A stretch of DNA of 64,000 nt from Evansella caseinilytica (GTDB lineage Bacteria > Bacillota > Bacilli > Bacillales > Salisediminibacteriaceae), in contig NZ_FNPI01000020.1 of NCBI RefSeq assembly GCF_900107275.1, positions 1 through 64,000 of the forward strand, in the 5' to 3' direction. The notes beneath the pieces are model-generated. The model saw only the letters and a program-made list of their open reading frames with translations, was not told the DNA's origin and ran no database searches. The stretch's first letter is position 1, and every line of letters starts with the position of its first letter. The translations under genes were made by a program, and so were the position numbers. Shown here in pieces: positions 27,311 through 35,585 of this stretch.

Positions 27311-27526
27311 CCTGAAGCCTTTTATCACTTTTAGAAGTGGAATGGTTATATTCAGACGTCAATTTAATCACTCTCTCATGTTGTTTTTTTTTTGCATTAA
27401 AACACACCACAGTTTTTGTTATATTTCAACAGTCAGGTCTATTTATTCATCATGTTATCTTGAATATTAATAGTAGCCTTTCTCGCATGAATGATCAAGT
27501 TCAATCTCATACTAAAGCTGTTGAGG

Positions 27527-27568
27527 CATTTTGTTCAAAAAGATCGGTTTGTAGCTTTTTGTACACGC
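27527..27568. repeat. Dispersed ~40-bp palindrome (copy 3)
   Basis: TTTTGTTCAAAAAGATCGG followed by an AGCTTTTTGTACACG arm; directly upstream of the next gene's ribosome binding site. Confidence 0.65.
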
Positions 27569-27592
27569 TTTTGAAAAATAAAAGGAGGTCGT

Positions 27593-27979
27593 ATGATGGA
27601 TCAACAACAAATGAATCCGATGGAAATGGCACTTTTGGATTATAAAGAAGGGCTTGGCGTCTTTCAGCAGAAAATGCCGAAGATCGCGCAGAAGTATATC
27701 GATTTTACAGATGTATGCTTTGCAGAAGGTGAGCTGTCGCAAAAACAGAAGCAACTGATCGCCCTTGGCATTAGTGTTGTTGCTCAGGATGAATATTGCA
27801 TTATTTATCATACCAAGGGGTGTATGGATCAAGGCTGTTCCGAGGAAGAAATATTGGAAGCTATCGGAGTGACCGCTGCCTTTGGCGGAGGTGCCGCGAT
27901 GAGCCAGGCTGTCACCCTCGTCCAAGAAGCACTGAATGAGTTTGGACAAAATAGCAGCGGACAAAATCAGGAGCATTAA
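27593..27979 (+). CDS. Carboxymuconolactone decarboxylase (AhpD-like) family protein
   Basis: A 128-residue single CMD domain. The AhpD-like active region is [20 protein letters not shown], with the C-x-x-x-H arrangement and the following Glu residues that identify the family. These proteins are small helical trimers or hexamers; some act in alkylhydroperoxide reduction, and many have unknown function. AAAGGAGGTC stands before two in-frame ATGs (27593, 27596). It appears monocistronic. Confidence 0.88.
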   Translation: MMDQQQMNPMEMALLDYKEGLGVFQQKMPKIAQKYIDFTDVCFAEGELSQKQKQLIALGISVVAQDEYCIIYHTKGCMDQGCSEEEILEAIGVTAAFGGGAAMSQAVTLVQEALNEFGQNSSGQNQEH

Positions 27980-28170
27980 CGGAAAGGAACGCGCAATTGT
28001 AAGGGGAGATGTTCTGACAATACATGCAGCGTATTCTTCAGGATCAATCGCTTGAGAACGTTGATTAGCAGCATTGGCTTCCTTTATTTCCTGTGTTACG
28101 CTTTTAAGGAAATTAAAACGAGGAAGGATGATTTTCTATCCATTTATGCAAAGTCAATGTAACAACAGCG
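27980..28170. other. Intergenic, no feature
   Basis: About 190 bases after the CMD gene. I see no hairpin with a T run and no recognised motif. Confidence 0.4.
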
Positions 28171-28317
28171 ATGGAGAAAGCCATGCACCAATCACACGGG
28201 ATGAGCTATGCGGAGTATAGCCAAGATTTAGCTAAGCGGATGCATGTGGAAAAAGCACGAGAGAAGGAGTATAAACAGGCATTTCGATTGCTTGATATTG
28301 TAAAACGGTCTGGATAA
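28171..28317 (+). CDS. Possible small protein or gene remnant (48 codons)
   Basis: ATG 28171 opens 48 codons (MEKAMHQSHGMSYAEYSQ ... LLDIVKRSG). The peptide is protein-like: amphipathic and charged. It lacks a ribosome binding site. A well-placed GAGGAAGG ATG at about 28128 lies in another frame, so an ancestral gene could have been broken by a frameshift. Not recognised; weak call. Confidence 0.3.
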   Translation: MEKAMHQSHGMSYAEYSQDLAKRMHVEKAREKEYKQAFRLLDIVKRSG

Positions 28318-28630
28318 GAGTCATCTAAAGCAAGGAGCCGCATTCGTAGTATTCCCTTCAGGCAGCAGAAAAAGGAGAGCATGATAAGATGCTTAACAAT
28401 CTGCTTGGAGGGAATTCTTATGCCAAAAAAAGCCAAGCCTGCCAGCAAGATATGAAAGCGGGCAGCTGGGAAGTGGTTCGTTGGAGGAAACAAATATGCG
28501 TTTGCTCTCATTTTATCGCGCAATATTTTGTGTAACTGGAAGTAACATCGACTCTTTCTATTATTTGAAAAAAATATGTTACAATCATGGAAAATCAAGT
28601 TACGCCATGGGAGTGAAAGGGGGAGAGAAG

Positions 28631-29533
28631 ATGAACCATAAAAGTGAACGACATAGCATTCCCGTTATTTCGGCAGCCACGATGCAAACGATAGGGTTCA
28701 GCGTGCTGCCGCTCATACCGGAGAGGATTGAGGAAGTGCCGTCCTCCTACGACCTGCATCGACATGATTGCTTTGAACTGTTTTGGATTAAAGAAGGGCG
28801 CGGCGAGGTTCAAATCGACTTTCAAAGCTACAGCTTTTCCCCTAATACTCTCTGTCTCATTTCCCCTGGACAAGTTCATGGATTGATTGACTTTGAAGCG
28901 TCCGAAGCATTTTCTGGTTGGCTGCTCATCTTCTCTAAAGAGCTGTTTGCCGAGCAATTTTTGGAATGGGCAGAATGGGCGCAAACCTCTTTGCTTGATT
29001 TCATGGAAGAAAACCCATTTCGCAGCATTGCAGGTGATCAGGCCACTGTCTTCAATATGCTGTTTCATTTGCTTGAACGCGAGCAGGAGACGGGGCGAAA
29101 GGATCAGTTGGTGGCTGTCAGCAACTATATTCGGGTTTTGCTGGTTGAAATGGGGAGAATTCATAATGCCTGGCAACAACGCCACCGAGAAAAAGCGGGC
29201 TACAGGCTTACCAAACAGTATGTCGCAGCAGTGGAATCCCATTATCGTACTGTCCACAGCGTGGCTGAATATGCTGCCATGCTCCATGTCACCCCCAATC
29301 ACCTCAACGAATCGATCAAGAAAACATTGGGGAAGTCTGCTGGCGGCGTGCTCCGTGACCGCCATATTCTCGAAGCGAAGCGTCTGTTGCGGTATTCGAG
29401 CGCTCAGGTTGCGGAAATCGCAAGCTATCTTGGCTTCCACGACGCTTCTTACTTCGGACGTTTTTTCAAAAAAAATACAGGATTAACGCCTACAGCCTTT
29501 CGAAGGGGCTGTGTCAAAAGCCAAAACGATTAA
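28631..29533 (+). CDS. AraC-family regulator with N-terminal cupin
   Basis: A 300-residue regulator. Residues about 20-110 are a cupin sensor (DLHRHDCFELFWIKEGRGEV, LISPGQVHGL). The AraC helix-turn-helix pair is at about 195-295 (SVAEYAAMLHVTPNHLNESI, then AEIASYLGFHDASYFGRFFK). ATG 28631 is chosen because GGGGGAGAG is 5 bases upstream; the open frame continues 50 codons further back without a site. The two nitroreductase genes downstream are candidate targets, separated by a mosaic repeat. Ligand unknown. Confidence 0.85.
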   Translation: MNHKSERHSIPVISAATMQTIGFSVLPLIPERIEEVPSSYDLHRHDCFELFWIKEGRGEVQIDFQSYSFSPNTLCLISPGQVHGLIDFEASEAFSGWLLIFSKELFAEQFLEWAEWAQTSLLDFMEENPFRSIAGDQATVFNMLFHLLEREQETGRKDQLVAVSNYIRVLLVEMGRIHNAWQQRHREKAGYRLTKQYVAAVESHYRTVHSVAEYAAMLHVTPNHLNESIKKTLGKSAGGVLRDRHILEAKRLLRYSSAQVAEIASYLGFHDASYFGRFFKKNTGLTPTAFRRGCVKSQND

Positions 29534-29547
29534 AAAAATATCAGGGC

Positions 29548-29815
29548 AATGGCGCCGTGCTTGTCTCTTCCTCTGCAAGCACAGCTTCGATGATTATCTG
29601 TCGAGACAACTCGATGGGAAAGGCATCGTAGCTTTGCTGTCGCTGCACGCTCGATAGGAAAAAACCACTCCTATCGGCTTTTGAATAGATGCAGCGGCTT
29701 CGCTCCTTGTCTCTTCCTCTGCAAGCATAGCTTCGACGAATATCCAAGTGCCATCGCGCGCGATGACACAATGAGACAGCTCGCAGCTTCTCGGTGAAGT
29801 GTGGCTCATCGCTTC
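29548..29815. repeat. Mosaic repeat, copy C (X+Y modules, reverse orientation)
   Basis: Read on the minus strand from 29815, module X (CELSHCVIARDGTWIF ... EEET) is followed by module Y (AFPIELSRQ ... EEETST), which includes an inverted GATAGGA/TCCTATC pair. Module Y is repeated at 50539-50705 and module X at 5054 and 50757. Confidence 0.75.
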
Positions 29816-29858
29816 GGTGGTGTCTCAAAAGGGAAAAAGCCCTTTTTGTGACACCACC
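29816..29858. terminator. Long GGTGTCTC-type hairpin
   Basis: GGTGGTGTCTCAAAAGGG (29816-29833) and CCCTTTTTGTGACACCACC (29840-29858) form an 18-bp stem. Relatives occur at 50497, 55536 and 59704. Confidence 0.65.
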
Positions 29859-29961
29859 TTCACCATCGCCACGTCCTTCATGGAGGGCGCTATTTGCTGT
29901 TCCAGACAAAACATTGATTTTCCCGGACTTTTCATGGCAGTTTTCCACAACTCGTTGACTT

Positions 29962-29976
29962 TGATAATTAATATCA
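29962..29976. promoter_or_regulatory. Fur box upstream of the nitroreductase pair
   Basis: TGATAATTAATATCA matches the Fur 7-1-7 consensus except for two positions and is a near-perfect palindrome. It lies 34 bp before the first nitroreductase start. Confidence 0.6.
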
Positions 29977-30009
29977 ATTAGCATGTTGCTTGAAAGGAGT
30001 GAATTTTTT

Positions 30010-30600
30010 ATGCACCTTGAGCAACTGATCAGGGAACGGAGAACGATCCGAAAGTTCAATGGCATTCCGGTATCTGAGAATTTGGTTATGCAACTGATGC
30101 TGAAGGCGGAGCAATTGTGTCCATATGAAGGGGAAGCGCGATGGCGGTATGTCTATGCGGGCACGCCTGAAGCGAGGGAAAAGCTAGCCGACTATTTGAG
30201 CGAAAAAATCATGGGAAACAAAATGACCAAACTGGCTCTCGGCAAGCTGGTCGAGAGCTTTCATAAACGGTTTATGGAGGTGCCCGCCAACGTCATCGCC
30301 ATAGCGAAAACGGATCCTGTTCCCGGCAAAAACGCGGAGGCCTACGGAAGGTTATGTCGAATTTTGCAAAATTTTCAGCTTCTCGCGTGGGAGCAGCAGC
30401 TTGGCATGGTTTGGAAGACGGAGCCTGCGCCAGTGCTTCAGAACGAGCAGTTCTACAATCGGATCGGTTTAAATGAGGACGAACGGTTTGTCGGCCTGCT
30501 GCAAATCGGGTACTTTGACAAAGCGCCAAAGGGGCGGACGCGAACTCCCGCCGAACGACGCTGGACGGCAATGGAAAGCTCGTCATTTGGCAATGTATAA
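30010..30600 (+). CDS. Nitroreductase-family protein
   Basis: A 196-residue flavin-dependent nitroreductase-like protein. It begins with the family pattern LEQLIRERRTIRKFNGIPVSE (split RRTIRKF binds FMN phosphate) and has AYGRLCRILQNFQLLAWEQQLG and a VGLLQIGYFDKAPKGRTR C-terminal strand. Members reduce nitro compounds, quinones or ferric chelates with NAD(P)H. ATG 30010 follows AAAGGAG. A Fur box upstream suggests iron control, so a ferric-reductase-like role is possible, but this is inference. It is cotranscribed with the next gene, 21 bases away. Confidence 0.85.
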   Translation: MHLEQLIRERRTIRKFNGIPVSENLVMQLMLKAEQLCPYEGEARWRYVYAGTPEAREKLADYLSEKIMGNKMTKLALGKLVESFHKRFMEVPANVIAIAKTDPVPGKNAEAYGRLCRILQNFQLLAWEQQLGMVWKTEPAPVLQNEQFYNRIGLNEDERFVGLLQIGYFDKAPKGRTRTPAERRWTAMESSSFGNV

Positions 30601-30621
30601 ACTTGGAGAGGAGGATGCAAC

Positions 30622-31119
30622 ATGAAGTTGATCGATCAGGTTATCGTACCGCTAAGCGAACTCCAAATAGATCATCATCGCCCGGTATCACAAAAGCTTG
30701 TGCTGGAGCTTCTGAACCATGCGGTATGGGCGCCAAACCATATGCTAAGAGAGCCGTGGAGATTCATCTATGTTGATCGGGGTGAGGTGGACAAGCTGGA
30801 ATGGTTCAGTCATCATCCGGCTGCGCATTTAATTATTGTCATCAAGAACAGTAGCAACCCTATGAAGCAAAATGAAAATATAGCTGCTGCATTTTGTCTC
30901 ATCCAAAACTTTCAGTTGCTTGCAAATGAGCGGGAATTGGGTGTAAATATATGCGTTCACAAGTGGATGTCCGACAGACAAGCCTGCGCGAAGCTCGGTG
31001 TATCTGAGAAGGAAACGATCGTGGCTGTGCTGGAGCTTGCCTACGGGGTCAAACACCAGGGGGGCAGGCAACGAAAGCTGCCTAACAGTCTGAACTGGAG
31101 TTTGCTCAGTGAAGGCTGA
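30622..31119 (+). CDS. Nitroreductase-family protein, short
   Basis: A 165-residue paralogue of the preceding gene. It has LLNHAVWAPNHMLREPWRFIYV, the FMN-binding segment of nitroreductases, and AAFCLIQNFQLLANERELGVNIC. It is shorter than typical family members (about 190-220) and the substrate-lid region is missing. AGAGGAGG precedes the start. Two short paralogues in one operon could form a heterodimer, since nitroreductase active sites lie at dimer interfaces. Confidence 0.85.
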   Translation: MKLIDQVIVPLSELQIDHHRPVSQKLVLELLNHAVWAPNHMLREPWRFIYVDRGEVDKLEWFSHHPAAHLIIVIKNSSNPMKQNENIAAAFCLIQNFQLLANERELGVNICVHKWMSDRQACAKLGVSEKETIVAVLELAYGVKHQGGRQRKLPNSLNWSLLSEG

Positions 31120-31239
31120 TCCGCAGTTTTTATCGCGGTGGGTTGCTCGGTGGTGAAGGCAGGAGCTAAAAAGATCATGATATGTTAACAATTGATAAGT
31201 TTTATAAGTTCAAGTTGATAATCAGTTACCATTCTCTAT

Positions 31240-31281
31240 AAAGGGGGAGCTTGAAGGGAAAAATTTCTGCTTCCCCCCTTT
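31240..31281 (+). terminator. Probable terminator after the nitroreductases
   Basis: AAAGGGGGAGC pairs with GCTTCCCCCCTTT. The stem is strong, the T run short. Confidence 0.5.
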
Positions 31282-31632
31282 GTGAAAGTTATTTCCTGCC
31301 GCCCTTTCATGACGGGGAAAAGCGATGGAGATTGGCGGCAACCGCACGGAAAGTTGGCAAAAAAAACCCCCGCATTACATAAAAGAAAAAGCCCCCTGTC
31401 TCGGAAGCGTGGCAGCAAGCGATAGAGAGAGCGATATTCTTTTCGGATGCAAAGTCGTTTGTATGGCTAAAGCAGCTAATTTTTGGTTTATATCCGCGTG
31501 ACCTTGCTGCCATTCTTTAGCATCATTTATCATTGGAAAGTACGAAGCCTGTGGTGATGTGATCAGGGAATTTCCCCCCTTAAGAGAGCCCTTACTTGGC
31601 AAGCAGGGGCTCTCGCAGTCAGCTAGTCAACA
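31282..31632. other. Intergenic remnants
   Basis: Holds AAAAGAAAAAGCC...GGAAGCG (31378-31410), similar to the 3' flank of the coiled-coil gene at 38739, and a hairpin GAGAGCCCTTACTTG / CAAGCAGGGGCTCTC (31581-31614) next to the end of the binding-protein gene. No gene is seen. Confidence 0.45.
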
Positions 31633-33264
31633 TTATTCAAAATAAATATAATGTCCCGCATCAATTGCTGCTTGCTTCTCGTCAAGTATTTTCTGGTAGC
31701 CGGCATCAAGGTAGATTTGCTTAGCAGCTTCATACTCCTCGGCAAATTTGTCTTCTGGACCAAGCACGACTTTCAAGTAGAGCTCTTGAAATAATGCGTT
31801 CAAGTCTGCCTGATATTCGTTTTGACTTTCAATTACAACGGTGAACAATGCGTCTGATGTGGAATACTCTTTCGTCTCATCTTGGTACTTGAACAGATCA
31901 TCAACAATGTACTCATAACCTGGAGGAGACCAGAAATTCTTCATCGCTTTGCGAGTCATTTCATCAGTCCCGTAAGAAGGTGCTTCCGTCACCAGTGCCC
32001 AATAGTCCTTGTTGTTGTTCATAGAGAGTGCGGATTCGCCAGTAAAATCATTGATTGCAACGGGAAACCCATCAGAATCAAGTGTATAATTCTCCCCTTC
32101 GATACCATTTTGCAAGAAAAATAGGTTCTCTGGCTGACTCATCCACTCGAGGTATAGCCATGCAGCGATTCGTTCCTCCGCTGTGGCCGCTTCGTTAATC
32201 CCCATAATTAATCCAAATGGCCAATCGGCACGTCCTTGCGGTTTTCGACCTTCTGGCGCATAGGGAGGAATAACGGCAAGTTCAGCTTCTGGATTGTTTT
32301 GCAGTGTAGCTTCGAAAAGGTCCGTGTTGCTGGAAATGTATTCACCATATGTGCCGGTCCTGCCGGCAACGAACTCGGCTTTGATTTTATTACTATCCAT
32401 GTGTAAATAGAACTCCTGGTCAATCAAACCGTTGTGATATTGATAACTTAAATTGCGAAGCCAGCGTTCGGTGTCTTCGGTTGTAAAGTCAGCCACCCGA
32501 AGATCTGAGTAGAGGGCGCGGTATTCCGGATCGATCGGCCAATCGCGGAAACCATAGTTGTAATTGTAGATATCTGCTGTTAAGCCGCCGCCTAATGTGC
32601 CAAGTCCTGCTTCCTTCCACTTCATCGCCATTTCATTCACCTTCTCAAGGGTCGTCAAATCTTCTACTTTCATCCCAACCTGTTCGACCCAATCCTTTCG
32701 AATAACCGAGACAAAGTTAGAGACATCTGGTCGTTGGGCGAAAAAGAACATATTTTGTCCATCAACAACACCGTATTGTTCTATCGTTTCACTTACATTT
32801 TCCCAGTATGTCGGGGCATACTCAGCAATTTCAGCCAAATCTAACGGTTGTAAAACACCAGCGCCATAATAAGCTAGCGCTTGCGGCATATCATAATGGA
32901 AGATAATATCCGGCGCATTGCCAGCAGCAAGCAACTGTTGGAAGTCTGTCACTTCATTGGCGCGTGCAATAGGGACAAAGTTTACATTGATATTATGAGC
33001 GTCACCGAACTCCTCTTGAATCCAGCGCGTATAGAAATTATCAGTTACATTCCAGCCTTCAAAGGCGCGGTCATAGACAGGTATATCGAGATTCACTGTA
33101 TCTGGGAACCTCATATCCTCTTCGCTCGGTACGTTGTTACTCGCATCGTTTGCAGTTGCTGGCTCTCCCTCCTTATTATTCGTTATGTCACTGGAGCAAG
33201 CCGCTAGAAGACTTCCAAACATAAAGACAGCGATGATCGTAAAAATGAACGCCGTTTTTCTCAT
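31633..33264 (-). CDS. Extracellular solute-binding lipoprotein of a CUT1 sugar ABC importer
   Basis: A 543-residue family 1 binding protein. The N terminus MRKTAFIFTIIAVFMF with lipobox LLAAC (Cys about residue 22) predicts a membrane-anchored lipoprotein; an Asn/Ser/Glu-rich linker follows. The large lobes have WNVTDNFYTRWIQEEFG, LLAAGNAPDIIFHYD and the long C-terminal extension typical of LplA/YtcQ-type oligosaccharide receptors. ATG 33264 is chosen because GGGGGATA precedes it. It is the last gene of the leftward regulator-permease-permease-receptor cluster. The substrate cannot be inferred; LplA-type systems mostly take up complex oligosaccharides. Confidence 0.92.
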   Translation of the reverse strand: MRKTAFIFTIIAVFMFGSLLAACSSDITNNKEGEPATANDASNNVPSEEDMRFPDTVNLDIPVYDRAFEGWNVTDNFYTRWIQEEFGDAHNINVNFVPIARANEVTDFQQLLAAGNAPDIIFHYDMPQALAYYGAGVLQPLDLAEIAEYAPTYWENVSETIEQYGVVDGQNMFFFAQRPDVSNFVSVIRKDWVEQVGMKVEDLTTLEKVNEMAMKWKEAGLGTLGGGLTADIYNYNYGFRDWPIDPEYRALYSDLRVADFTTEDTERWLRNLSYQYHNGLIDQEFYLHMDSNKIKAEFVAGRTGTYGEYISSNTDLFEATLQNNPEAELAVIPPYAPEGRKPQGRADWPFGLIMGINEAATAEERIAAWLYLEWMSQPENLFFLQNGIEGENYTLDSDGFPVAINDFTGESALSMNNNKDYWALVTEAPSYGTDEMTRKAMKNFWSPPGYEYIVDDLFKYQDETKEYSTSDALFTVVIESQNEYQADLNALFQELYLKVVLGPEDKFAEEYEAAKQIYLDAGYQKILDEKQAAIDAGHYIYFE

Positions 33265-33296
33265 GGATATCCCCCATTCATTTTTCATTTCCAATA

Positions 33297-34196
33297 CTAT
33301 TCCTTCACAGATCCAATCATAACGCCTCGGACAAAATACTTCTGGATAAACGGATACACGCAAATAATCGGAAGTGTAGCAAAAACGACAGTGGCTGCTT
33401 TTAGCACTTCGGGGCTGCTCGTTTGCACAAAGGTCATCTCAAGTTGAAAGCTCTCGCTCGCTTGAACAACAAGATAATACAATTTCAGCTGCAACGGCCG
33501 TAACGCTGTTTCATACTTAATATAGAAAAGCGCGTCTTGATAGGCATTCCAGCGACCAACCGCATAGAAGAGGGACAACGTTGCCAGAATTGGCTTCGAG
33601 AGTGGAAGAACAATACTCCACAAAATTCGGAAGTGCCCCGCTCCATCCATTCGTGCCGATTCCTCTAAGCTGACGGGAATGGTACTAGTAATCGAGCTTC
33701 TTAAGATTAATAGATTAAAAGCACTGAATGCACCTGGAAGTACGAGCGACCAGATTGTATCGAGCATTCCCAGGTTGTTAATAAGCAAGTAGTCGGGAAT
33801 AATACCGCCAGTGAAGTATAAAGTAATCATAAACAGAACGGTTATTACTGTGCGCCCTCGCAATTGCTTTCGCGATAGCGGGTAAGCAGCGCAAATGGTA
33901 ATAATCATTCCCAAAGCCGTGAATAACACAGTGATAAAAACGCTTACATAAAGTGATTGCAGGATGCTTTGATCGGATAATATTTGAGTGTAGGCATGAA
34001 GTGTGAATCCTCTTGGCAAAAGAAACACCTTGTTTGCAATGACATAGGCATCATCACTTAATGATTTAGCAACGACATGAACAAATGGCAGCAAACAACT
34101 TAACGATGCAACAAGCAGGATCAGGCGAATTCCCACATCCCATATGTCAATACGCACGGGTCGCTTTACGGAAATGCTGCTATCGGATGCTTTCAT
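33297..34196 (-). CDS. ABC transporter permease, LplC/CarB type
   Basis: A 299-residue permease with six predicted membrane spans. The EAA loop is EESARMDGAGHFRILWSIVL, where the ATPase docks. KxYFVRGVMIGSVKE at the C terminus is typical of the LplC/YtcP group. AAAGGAGG precedes the start. With the LplB-type protein at 34336 it forms the channel. There is no ATPase gene nearby; such systems in Bacillus borrow the shared MsmX ATPase. Confidence 0.93.
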   Translation of the reverse strand: MKASDSSISVKRPVRIDIWDVGIRLILLVASLSCLLPFVHVVAKSLSDDAYVIANKVFLLPRGFTLHAYTQILSDQSILQSLYVSVFITVLFTALGMIITICAAYPLSRKQLRGRTVITVLFMITLYFTGGIIPDYLLINNLGMLDTIWSLVLPGAFSAFNLLILRSSITSTIPVSLEESARMDGAGHFRILWSIVLPLSKPILATLSLFYAVGRWNAYQDALFYIKYETALRPLQLKLYYLVVQASESFQLEMTFVQTSSPEVLKAATVVFATLPIICVYPFIQKYFVRGVMIGSVKE

Positions 34197-34289
34197 TTTT
34201 TACCTCCTTTCTAATACAGCATGCCTAAGAGAAAACAAAGGATATAATTTAAGTGAAGCTTCACATCTCTCGTGCTTTTTCCATTAAAA

Positions 34290-34333
34290 AGTGTTTGTTC
34301 CAAAAGGCCGCTTTTCATCTTTTGGCATTCGCT
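34290..34333. repeat. Dispersed ~40-bp palindrome between permease genes
   Basis: AGTGTTTGTTCCAAAAGG and the arm CATCTTTTGGCATTCGCT. It is inside the leftward ABC operon and could weaken expression of the genes downstream. Confidence 0.6.
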
Positions 34334-34335
34334 TT

Positions 34336-35310
34336 TTAAAGCAGCCCATCTTCCCCTAGTTTTTTTGCAATTCGATCTGCAATTAACACGAGGATAAGCC
34401 CAATGACTGCTTGAAACAGTCCGAGCGCAGTTGCGCGGCTGTAATCTCCATTTTCAATCCCCCAGCGGTATACTAAAATCGGGATGGTCGTCGTAAATTC
34501 CGTAGTGGCCATGTTTTGTAAGGCGAAAACTCTCTCAAATGAACCGCCCATTACATGACCCAAACTCAAAATCAGCAGGATGACGATTGTCGGTCGGATA
34601 CAAGGGAGGGTGACGTGCCACATTTTACGCCATCGCCCCGCACCATCAACCGTTGCTGCTTCATATAATTCAGGGTTCACACTGCTCATCGCTGCCAGGT
34701 AAATGATCGTCCCCCACCCCATGCCTTGCCAGACACCAATAACAAGGTAGCTGAACAGCCAATGGAGATCCTCCTGCAAGAACGGAATACGGCTGCCGCC
34801 AAGCTGCTCGATGAAATTGTTCATCATGCCGCTGCCTAAGCCCAGTAACTGATAAGCAAGAGCCCCAATGATAACCCACGATAAAAAATGCGGGAGATAG
34901 AGCAGCGTTTGGTTTACACGTTTGAACACCGTACCTTTGATTTCATTAATGAATAATGCGAGCATAATTGGAATCGTAAAACTAAGTATAAGGTCGGAAA
35001 TATTGAGCAACAGCGTATTACGTACTGCTCTACCAAAGTCAGGTCTGGCGAATAAATCCCTGAATACATCGAATCCAACCCACTCGCTGGCCCAAAAGCC
35101 TTTTAAGATATTGTAGTTTTGAAAAGCAATGAATAGCCCGGACAACGGTAAATACTTAAAAACGAATGCAAACAATACTGGGATGGACAATAGAAAGTAA
35201 AGCTGCCAGTCACGGCGAAGATAGTAAATAATCGTTTTCTTCTCATGTTCTACACGTATAAAAGCGGTTTCGTTTTTTGGGATAACCTCTGCCTTGTGCT
35301 TTGTTTTCAA
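34336..35310 (-). CDS. ABC transporter permease, LplB type
   Basis: A 324-residue permease with a cytoplasmic basic N terminus and six predicted spans. The EAA loop is YEAATVDGAGRWRKMWHVTL; FERVFALQNMATTEFTTTI and LVYRWGIENGDYSRATA are typical of LplB/YtdP-linked systems. It begins with TTG at 35310 with a GGGGGAGGGG site upstream. It pairs with the LplC-type permease. Confidence 0.93.
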   Translation of the reverse strand: MKTKHKAEVIPKNETAFIRVEHEKKTIIYYLRRDWQLYFLLSIPVLFAFVFKYLPLSGLFIAFQNYNILKGFWASEWVGFDVFRDLFARPDFGRAVRNTLLLNISDLILSFTIPIMLALFINEIKGTVFKRVNQTLLYLPHFLSWVIIGALAYQLLGLGSGMMNNFIEQLGGSRIPFLQEDLHWLFSYLVIGVWQGMGWGTIIYLAAMSSVNPELYEAATVDGAGRWRKMWHVTLPCIRPTIVILLILSLGHVMGGSFERVFALQNMATTEFTTTIPILVYRWGIENGDYSRATALGLFQAVIGLILVLIADRIAKKLGEDGLL

Positions 35311-35504
35311 ACTTTCCCCTCCCCCTATGTATCAGTTCCTCTAATTGATCCTTAGTGCCCTCCGAGGTTTGTCATTATCATAGTCCAGAAAAATATTGGA
35401 GTAAATCGTGAATATTGATTACGATAGTTACATTTGATACAGACGGGCCGCTTCGTGTATTTGTTGTAGCAAAAAGGATCATTTATAAATGTTAATATCA
35501 AAAA

Positions 35505-35546
35505 TAAAAGCTGCTTCCGTCGGTGATAAACACCGAAAAACAGCTG
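35505..35546 (-). terminator. Terminator after the regulator gene
   Basis: On the minus strand an AGCTG...CAGCT outer stem encloses CGGTG/CACCG and is followed by TTTTATTTTTG. It separates the regulator from the ABC operon, which must have its own promoter in 35311-35500. Confidence 0.65.
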
Positions 35547-35585
35547 GTACTGGAAATTTTTATTTCATCGTAGGCAAAGCTTTAA

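Noticed and set aside
28206-29440. Long minus-strand frames opposite the AraC gene at 28631
   Set aside because: They are antisense to a protein with clear cupin and AraC motifs.
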